12,927 nucleotides of DNA, taken from Bacteroidales bacterium (lineage in GTDB: Bacteria > Bacteroidota > Bacteroidia > Bacteroidales > GCA-2711565). The stretch covers positions 1 to 12,927 of the forward strand of contig JAOZUV010000025.1 of NCBI GenBank assembly GCA_029938505.1, written 5' to 3'. The notes below the pieces were generated by a model that was given only the letters and a program-made list of their open reading frames with translations, searched no databases and was not told where the DNA came from. Below are positions 8,255 through 12,927 of the stretch, piece by piece. A program made the translations under genes and the position numbers. How positions within the stretch are numbered: the stretch's first letter is position 1; each line of letters begins with the position of its first letter.

Positions 8255-9580
8255 ATGAAAGATTTAAAATTGATTATACTATTGATGTTTTTGTCCGTAG
8301 GTTTCACTGGATTAAAGGCTCAAACAGCGACACCATTAAGCTTAAAAAGTGCTATTGATATAATGCTCGAAAAGAATTTTGATATTCAAATAGTGGGGAA
8401 AAATTTAGAAAGTGCTCGCTTGAACAATACTTTGGGTGAAGCTGGATTTTATCCGATGATTGATATTGGAGCTGTTCAGAATAATCGTTACGATAATACC
8501 CGAGCTAATGTAACAACGAATGATCGTGACGAATCTGTGAGTAATAACGTTAGACCTTATGCTCAGTTAAATTGGACCCTTTTTAACGGATTTGCTGCCC
8601 GTATTAGCAAGGATAAGTTTGAAATGTTAGAAAATTTATCTGAAGGCAATGTAGCTTTAGTGGTTGAAAATAATATTCAAGCAGTAGTTTTGGCCTATTA
8701 TCAAGTCTTGCTGAATGTTGAAAAACTCAACACTATTGACAGGGTTAAGAAATTATCGAGTGACCGCTACGATTATATACTTACTAAACAAAGTTATGGG
8801 GGAGCTGTTAGTTACGACGTTTTACAATCTCAAAATGCTTTTTTAAGTGATTCCACTTCTTATCTTTTACAGCAGTTGGAGCTAAAAAAATCCTTCTTGA
8901 ATTTGAACCTTCTTTTGGGAATTGATAAATCCAGCAAATTTAAACTTACGGATGATTTTAAAGTTGTGGAAGCCAAATATGATTTCACAATGATCGAATC
9001 AAAAATGCTGAATGATAATAAAACACTCACCAATCAATTTATTAACCAGGAGATTTTAAAAAAGAATATTTCTTTTGCACAAAAATCACTTTATCCTAGT
9101 TTACGATTTTCAGGAGGGGCTGATTATACAAATTCCGGAATTGATTTTGTTGGCCTAGATCGAACTACTTCATATTCTTACGATTTTTATGCAAATTTTT
9201 CTTTGAGTTTTAATTTGTTTAATGGAGGTAAAACCCGTCGGGCGATAAAAAATGCCAGAATTCAGGAAGAAATTGGACAATTAGGAGTTGATCAGATGAA
9301 GCAGAGTTTATCGAATGCCCTTGAAACAATTTTCGAAATGTATAGTATTCGTAAGCAATTATTGCAAGTAGCTAATTTATCGCTTGAAAAATCAAAACTG
9401 AATTTGGATCTTTCTACCGATCGTTTTAAAAGTGGTTCAATCAACTCTTTTAATTTCAGGGATATCCAATTAGTGTATATAAATGCTGAGTTTAATAGAT
9501 TGGAAGCTGTTTATAATTTATTAGATGCTAATACTGAAATTTTACGTTTGAGTGGTAGCATTATTTCAGAATACGAATAG
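8255..9580 (+). CDS. TolC-family outer-membrane efflux channel
   Basis: This 441-residue protein has a signal peptide (about residues 1-23, ending GLKAQ) and no lipobox Cys, as expected for the trimeric TolC-type channel that spans the outer membrane and periplasm. The internal duplication of the family is visible. The first half has LNWTLFNGFAARI at about 105-117, and the second has FNLFNGGKTRRAI at about 319-331, each beginning a long helical stretch. A second copy of the pre-strand motif, KSLYPSLRFSGGADYTNSG, lies at about 278-296 and parallels FYPMIDIGAVQNNRYD at 65-80. The ATG comes two bases after the permease stop, so the two genes are co-transcribed and probably translationally coupled. 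It is the third and last gene of the pump operon. Confidence 0.92.
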   Translation: MKDLKLIILLMFLSVGFTGLKAQTATPLSLKSAIDIMLEKNFDIQIVGKNLESARLNNTLGEAGFYPMIDIGAVQNNRYDNTRANVTTNDRDESVSNNVRPYAQLNWTLFNGFAARISKDKFEMLENLSEGNVALVVENNIQAVVLAYYQVLLNVEKLNTIDRVKKLSSDRYDYILTKQSYGGAVSYDVLQSQNAFLSDSTSYLLQQLELKKSFLNLNLLLGIDKSSKFKLTDDFKVVEAKYDFTMIESKMLNDNKTLTNQFINQEILKKNISFAQKSLYPSLRFSGGADYTNSGIDFVGLDRTTSYSYDFYANFSLSFNLFNGGKTRRAIKNARIQEEIGQLGVDQMKQSLSNALETIFEMYSIRKQLLQVANLSLEKSKLNLDLSTDRFKSGSINSFNFRDIQLVYINAEFNRLEAVYNLLDANTEILRLSGSIISEYE

Positions 9581-9673
9581 TAAGTTGAAAAAATTCCTTT
9601 TTCGATAATATCCTTTTTCTTTTTTTGTCGAAATCATTGGTTTGCTGAAGTTTTATTTTGAAGATAATATGTC

Positions 9674-9760
9674 CGTCATCCTGAACTTGTTTCAGGATCT
9701 CTTTCAAGCTTTGAGATTCTGAATAAAACTTTCCAACTGTCAAGTTTTTTCAGAATGACG
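9674..9760. repeat. Four-armed palindromic intergenic repeat
   Basis: An 8-bp word occurs four times in alternating orientation: ATCCTGAA (9678-9685), TTCAGGAT (9691-9698), ATTCTGAA (9716-9723) and TTCAGAAT (9749-9756). The ends CGTCATCCTGAA and TTCAGAATGACG (9674-9685 and 9749-9760) match at 11 of 12 positions as inverted repeats. Arms 1-2 form a short hairpin with loop CTTGT. Arms 3-4 form a 15-bp stem with one bulged T, extended by AAAACTT/AAGTTTT (9725-9731 and 9742-9748). Alternatively arms 2-3 (9691-9701 with 9713-9723) and 1-4 can pair. It lies between the convergent tolC-like and ksgA genes. The 'GTCATCCTGAAC..GTTTCAGGATCT' text resembles repeats I recall as scattered through many Bacteroidota genomes, probably non-autonomous REP/MITE-like elements. 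The rest of the 220-nt gap shows nothing clear. Confidence 0.7.
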
Positions 9761-9800
9761 ATATTCTTATTTTTTTAGATGGTTTTCTTATGGGTAATAC

Positions 9801-10568
9801 TCAAGATTGAGTTTTAATAGCTTTTGTGAGAGTCACAAATTCAGCAACTGTAAGCTGCTCCGCTCTTTTTGTCAGTAATTCTTTCACTTGATCATCTTGT
9901 TCCATCTCAAAAACTTTCAAGGAATTACGAAGGGTTTTTCGTCGTTGATTAAATCCAGCTTTAACTACTTTGAAAAAGGATTTTTCATCACAATCTAAAC
10001 TTTTAACATCATTTCGTTTTAAACGAATAACACCCGATTTAACTTTGGGTGGAGGAAAAAATACGCCTTCTTTTACAGTAAATAAATAGTCGATTTGGTA
10101 AAAAGCTTGCAATAGTACGCTTAAAATCCCATAGGTTTTATTCCCAGGTCCAGAAGCAATACGCTCGGCTACTTCTTTCTGAATCATCCCCACAACTTCT
10201 GTTACCTGTGATCTGTATTCTAATACTTTAAAGAAAATTTGTGTGGAAATATTATAGGGAAAATTCCCAATGATATTGAATGATTCATCTCCAAATAATT
10301 CTTGTAAAGGATATTTTAAAAAATCACCTTTAATAAAACGATCCCCAAAATCTGGATAATATTCCTTCAAATAATCAACGGATTCCTGATCGTATTCAAT
10401 GAAAAAATTATTGAGATTTTTATCTTCAATCAGATACTTACTAAGAACTCCCTTGCCTGGACCAACCTCAATTAGGTTTCCTTTTTCAGTTAAACTATCA
10501 ACTATCCTTTTTGCGATGCGCTCATCGGTTAAAAAATGTTGACCGAGTTCTTTCTTAGGTCTGACCAT
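9801..10568 (-). CDS. ksgA: 16S rRNA (adenine1518/1519-N6)-dimethyltransferase
   Basis: KsgA/RsmA uses S-adenosylmethionine to dimethylate two adjacent adenines in the 3'-terminal hairpin of 16S rRNA, a late check in small-subunit assembly. The 255-residue product is of normal length. It opens with the family signature KKELGQHFL (residues 5-13). It has the SAM-binding loop EVGPGKG (34-40), an acidic residue after the next strand in FIEYD (56-60), GDF (81-83), and the catalytic NFPYN motif (102-106, the N-L/F-P-Y form of adenine-N6 enzymes). The C-terminal FNQRRKTLRNSL stretch is also typical. The ATG is four bases past the end of serS (3-nt gap), so the two are co-transcribed. No clear terminator follows on this strand. 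The palindromic repeat lies about 40 nt downstream. Confidence 0.97.
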   Translation of the reverse strand: MVRPKKELGQHFLTDERIAKRIVDSLTEKGNLIEVGPGKGVLSKYLIEDKNLNNFFIEYDQESVDYLKEYYPDFGDRFIKGDFLKYPLQELFGDESFNIIGNFPYNISTQIFFKVLEYRSQVTEVVGMIQKEVAERIASGPGNKTYGILSVLLQAFYQIDYLFTVKEGVFFPPPKVKSGVIRLKRNDVKSLDCDEKSFFKVVKAGFNQRRKTLRNSLKVFEMEQDDQVKELLTKRAEQLTVAEFVTLTKAIKTQS

Positions 10569-10571
10569 TGG

Positions 10572-11843
10572 CTATTTTATAAATTCAAATCCAGTGTACG
10601 ACTGTAGAGCCTTTGGGATTTTAATTCCATCTTCGGTTTGATTATTTTCGAGTAGAGCTGCAACAATTCTAGGTAATGCTAAGGCGCTTCCGTTCAGGGT
10701 GTGGGCGATTTGCATTTTCCCATCTTTGTCTTTAAAACGTAATTTCATTCGGTTTGATTGGAAACTCTCAAAGTTTGATACAGAGCTTACTTCTAACCAC
10801 ATTTTTTGGGCTGCAGAATAGACTTCAAAATCATAAGTTAAAGCTGAGGCAAAACTTGTATCACCTCCACAAAGTCTCAACGTTCTGAAAGGAAGTTCCA
10901 ATTTACGAAGCAAACTGGCTACATATTCTCGCATTCCTTCTAATGTTTCATATGATTTTTCAGGATGAGAAACTTGTACTATTTCTACTTTATCAAATTG
11001 ATGTAAGCGATTTAGTCCACGAACATCTTTACCATAAGATCCTGCTTCGCGACGGAAACAATTAGAGTAGGCTGTGATTTTGATGGGTAAATCATCCTCT
11101 TTCAGGATAGAGTTTCGATAAATATTTGTGAGAGGTACTTCGGCAGTTGGAATAAGGTATAAATTATCCTCGCCTATATAATACATCTGACCTTCTTTAT
11201 CTGGCAATTGACCCGTACCATATGCCGAATCTTCATTCACACATAATGGGGTTTGATATTCAGAATAACCCATTTCACGTGCTTCATCTAAAAAGAAGTT
11301 AATCAATGCACGCTGTAAACGAGCACCTTGATTTTTATAAAAAGGAAAGCCTGCACCTGTTACTTTACTCCCTAAATCGAAATCAATGATGTCAAATTCT
11401 TTGGCTAGATCCCAATGTGGTTTAGCTCCTTCATGCAATTGAGGGATATTTCCTTCTTCAGAAAGGATCTCATTGTCCTCACTAGATTTTCCTTTAGGAA
11501 CGGAAGGGTGAGGTAGATTAGGAACTTCTAAAATAAGCTCATTCAATTCTTTTTGAATAGTTTCTAATTTTTCACTTAGGTCTTTCGAAGATTGTTTTAG
11601 CTCAGCCGTTTTTTGCTTTAGTTCATTAGCTTCTGCTGCTTTTCCACTTTTGTAAAGCATGCCAATTTCTTTAGCCATTTTATTGGCTTCAGCTAATTGT
11701 TCATCCAATTCTTTTTGGGTTGATTTTCGCTGATCATCAAGCTGAATGAGTATATCCAGAATTTCAGTTTTAGTAAAATTTTTGACGGCTAATAACTGAA
11801 TAACTTTTTCTTTATGTTCTTTAATAAAACTGAGCTGTAACAT
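10572..11843 (-). CDS. serS: Seryl-tRNA synthetase
   Basis: SerS charges tRNA-Ser (and tRNA-Sec where present) with serine in the cytosol. The 423-residue length is standard. The N-terminal antiparallel coiled-coil arm that grips the tRNA long variable arm spans about 27-105, rich in Lys, Glu and Leu. The class II catalytic core follows. TAEVPLT (233-239) contacts the serine. Motif 2 runs over 262-287 and includes FRREAGSYGKDVRG and HQFDKVE. Motif 3 is NGSALALPRIVAALLEN (384-400) with its invariant Arg392. Start and stop are unambiguous. A terminator and its own promoter lie upstream, and ksgA follows with a 3-nt gap. Confidence 0.98.
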   Translation of the reverse strand: MLQLSFIKEHKEKVIQLLAVKNFTKTEILDILIQLDDQRKSTQKELDEQLAEANKMAKEIGMLYKSGKAAEANELKQKTAELKQSSKDLSEKLETIQKELNELILEVPNLPHPSVPKGKSSEDNEILSEEGNIPQLHEGAKPHWDLAKEFDIIDFDLGSKVTGAGFPFYKNQGARLQRALINFFLDEAREMGYSEYQTPLCVNEDSAYGTGQLPDKEGQMYYIGEDNLYLIPTAEVPLTNIYRNSILKEDDLPIKITAYSNCFRREAGSYGKDVRGLNRLHQFDKVEIVQVSHPEKSYETLEGMREYVASLLRKLELPFRTLRLCGGDTSFASALTYDFEVYSAAQKMWLEVSSVSNFESFQSNRMKLRFKDKDGKMQIAHTLNGSALALPRIVAALLENNQTEDGIKIPKALQSYTGFEFIK

Positions 11844-11862
11844 GGGCTATAAATTGTTTCTG

Positions 11863-11895
11863 CAAAAATAAGGGATTCTGGCATCTATAAACAAA
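11863..11895 (-). promoter_or_regulatory. Bacteroidota-type promoter for serS-ksgA
   Basis: On the - strand TTTG (11892-11895) and TATTTTTG (11863-11870) match the -33 and -7 boxes with a 21-nt spacer, the same spacing as the efflux promoter. Transcription would start near 11856, leaving a leader of only about 13 nt before the serS ATG at 11843. The -33 TTTG lies at the end of the T-run of the preceding terminator, so the two signals overlap. Confidence 0.6.
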
Positions 11896-11921
11896 AAAAT
11901 CCCGATATAATCGGGATTTTT
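11894..11921 (-). terminator. Intrinsic terminator after rplU-rpmA
   Basis: AAAAATCCCGAT-type arms (11895-11906 and 11910-11921) pair perfectly over 12 bp around a 3-nt loop (ATA on the + strand). Read on the - strand the stem is followed by a run of seven T. It lies about 25 nt after the rpmA stop and ends the ribosomal-protein transcript before serS. Confidence 0.85.
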
Positions 11922-11945
11922 AAATATTTTGAATAAAAAAACTAT

Positions 11946-12221
11946 TTAGTTTTCTACGATTTCAACATCTAAAGGTGCTACAGAAACATAAGATTTATTA
12001 TTTCTTTTCTTTCTGAATTCTACCATACCATCAATAAGCGCATATAAAGTATGATCTTTTCCCATACCTACATTTTCGCCTGGGTTATGTACAGTTCCTC
12101 TTTGACGAATGAGGATGTTTCCAGCTTGAGCAAACTGTCCACCATAAATTTTAACGCCTAAACGTTTACTTTGGGATTCACGACCGTTATTTGAACTACC
12201 GGCACCTTTCTTATGAGCCAT
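11946..12221 (-). CDS. rpmA: 50S ribosomal protein L27
   Basis: L27 (bL27) sits by the peptidyl-transferase centre, where its N-terminal tail reaches towards the tRNA acceptor ends. The 91-residue product starts [16 protein letters not shown] directly, with no cleavable N-terminal extension of the Firmicutes kind. It carries the L27 signature [15 protein letters not shown] at 34-48 and the [12 protein letters not shown] segment at 54-65. It follows rplU on the same strand with a 36-nt gap, the usual L21-L27 pairing that keeps two large-subunit proteins co-expressed. The leader before the ATG is AT-rich and lacks a Shine-Dalgarno sequence. Confidence 0.98.
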   Translation of the reverse strand: MAHKKGAGSSNNGRESQSKRLGVKIYGGQFAQAGNILIRQRGTVHNPGENVGMGKDHTLYALIDGMVEFRKKRNNKSYVSVAPLDVEIVEN

Positions 12222-12257
12222 AATATTGTGTTTTTAATGTTTTACGTTTCTTTTCAA

Positions 12258-12758
12258 TTACTCTTTGTCTTTTGCAGCAGCTTTTTTAGGAGCAGCTTTT
12301 TTCGCTGTAGTTTCCTTTTTAGGGGCAGCGACTTTCTTAGCGACAGTTTCTTTTTTAGGAGCGGCTACCTTTTTAGGAGCAACTTTTTTAGCGGCTACTT
12401 CTTTTTTGGGTTCAGCTTCTTTTTTAGGAGCAACTTTTTTAGCAGCAGGTTTACCAATTTCTTCAATTTGGATTTTGCTGAGATATTGTCTGTGTCCGTT
12501 TTCTTTTTGATATCCTTTTCTTCTTTTCTTTTTGAAAACCATGATTTTATCACCTTTATCATGAGAAAGAATTTTTGCAGATACAGAAATGCCTTTAACG
12601 AAAGGAGTTCCAACACTTACTTTGCCATCTTTATCTAATAATAAAACTTCGTCAAAGTTCACCTTTGATCCTTCTTTATCTTCTAAGCGGTGAACAAAAA
12701 TTTCTTGGCCTTTTTCTACCTTGAATTGTTGTCCTGCGATATCAACTATTGCGTACAT
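12258..12758 (-). CDS. rplU: 50S ribosomal protein L21 with Lys/Ala-rich C-terminal tail
   Basis: L21 (bL21) binds 23S rRNA in the large subunit. Residues 1-102 are the normal-sized core, from MYAIVDIAGQQFKVEKG to the L21 signature around KKKRRKGYQKENGHRQ (76-91). Residues 103-166 are an extra tail of repeated A-A-K-K-V-A-P-K-K-E-like units, very rich in Lys, Ala and Pro, resembling histone-H1-type tails. The total of 166 residues compares with about 103 in most bacteria. Tails of this sort are, from memory, found on L21 of other Bacteroidota. The tail is expected to be disordered, and its basic charge suggests RNA contact. This is the first gene of the rplU-rpmA unit. Confidence 0.97.
   Translation of the reverse strand: MYAIVDIAGQQFKVEKGQEIFVHRLEDKEGSKVNFDEVLLLDKDGKVSVGTPFVKGISVSAKILSHDKGDKIMVFKKKRRKGYQKENGHRQYLSKIQIEEIGKPAAKKVAPKKEAEPKKEVAAKKVAPKKVAAPKKETVAKKVAAPKKETTAKKAAPKKAAAKDKE
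12261..12452 (-). repeat. Low-complexity repeat encoding the L21 tail
   Basis: The DNA for L21 residues 103-166 consists of degenerate tandem units. On the + strand these read as TTTTTAGGAGCAACTTTTTT-like blocks at roughly 12370-12395 and 12420-12445, with looser copies elsewhere. Unit length is irregular (about 24-45 nt), which suggests growth by slippage or unequal crossing-over under selection for Lys and Ala codons. The apparent long + strand reading frames here are a by-product of the repeat. Confidence 0.75.
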
Positions 12759-12795
12759 CTCTTTTTATTTAATTTTCCTATGAAATTTGGAAGTG

Positions 12796-12825
12796 CAAAA
12801 TTAGTAAAAAATAATTATGTGCAAA
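12796..12825 (-). promoter_or_regulatory. Candidate promoter for rplU-rpmA
   Basis: On the - strand TTTG (12822-12825) and TAATTTTG (12796-12803) form a -33/-7 pair with an 18-nt spacer. The start would fall near 12789, leaving a leader of about 30 nt, too short for a structured L21 leader RNA. The sequence is AT-rich, so chance matches are possible, but position and form fit. The remaining right-edge bases (12826-12927) show no gene I can support. Confidence 0.5.
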
Positions 12826-12927
12826 GCATTTAGGAATAAAATTTTAAATAATCCAAAAATTATTTTCGATTTATTAACAACAGCTTCTTAGCATTTACTA
12901 AATATATACCTATCAGTATGAACGAAA

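Noticed and set aside
9587..9603. Weak hairpin GAAAAA-ATTCC-TTTTTC after the TolC-like gene as a terminator
   Set aside because: The stem is 6 bp with only one G-C pair and is followed by mixed sequence before the next T-run. Too weak to call.
9561..9743. Small - strand reading frame of 60 codons across the repeat
   Set aside because: It spans the palindromic repeat and the end of the TolC-like gene on the opposite strand, with no recognisable protein features.
9799..9812. Palindrome ACTCAA-GA-TTGAGT over the ksgA stop codon
   Set aside because: The two-base centre is too tight for an RNA hairpin, the stem is short, and coding constraint explains half of it.
12213..12638. Long + strand reading frames rich in Phe and Ser opposite rplU
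   Set aside because: They are the mirror of the Lys/Ala repeat and the basic L21 core (AAA and GCT read backwards as TTT and AGC). No promoter or recognisable protein family supports them.
12919..12927. ATG near the right edge that could start a divergent gene
   Set aside because: Only three codons are visible and no Bacteroidota-type promoter is seen ahead of it on the + strand.

Overview
The window reads as chromosomal DNA of a Bacteroidota (Bacteroidetes) bacterium. Four signs point there. The DNA is AT-rich. Gene starts are preceded by A/T-rich leaders with no Shine-Dalgarno sequence. Three upstream regions carry the Bacteroidota-type promoter (TTTG, an 18-21 nt gap, then TAnnTTTG). The proteins also fit: a secreted VPS10/BNR-repeat protein that starts with a lipid-free signal peptide, and a ribosomal protein L21 with a long Lys/Ala tail. 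No genus can be named from the sequence alone.

Left part (1-3674, + strand): the 3' end of a FAD-dependent dehydrogenase gene (COG2509-like) is followed 16 nt later by a 1092-residue exported beta-propeller protein with about ten Asp-box repeats. A strong intrinsic terminator closes this unit.

Middle (3675-9580, + strand): a complete three-gene efflux operon encodes a periplasmic adaptor (HlyD/MFP), an inner-membrane RND permease and a TolC-like outer-membrane channel. The genes are separated by 20 and 2 nt. A well-formed promoter precedes it, with a perfect dyad lying in the spacer between the two promoter boxes. Together the three proteins should form one envelope-spanning pump. No regulator gene is in view and the substrate cannot be read from the sequence.

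Convergent gap (9581-9800): an 87-bp imperfect palindromic element is built from four alternating copies of one 8-bp word. It looks like a dispersed intergenic repeat.

Right part (9801-12758, - strand, read right to left): rplU (L21), rpmA (L27), a terminator, serS (seryl-tRNA synthetase) and ksgA/rsmA (16S rRNA dimethyltransferase). This is translation housekeeping in two transcription units. The serS promoter appears to reuse the T-run of the rpmA terminator. The last 169 bases hold the rplU promoter and nothing else I can support.

I see no convincing new multi-gene system. The window is mostly ordinary core and efflux genes. The most testable oddities are the dyad in the efflux promoter, the four-armed repeat and the terminator-promoter overlap at serS.
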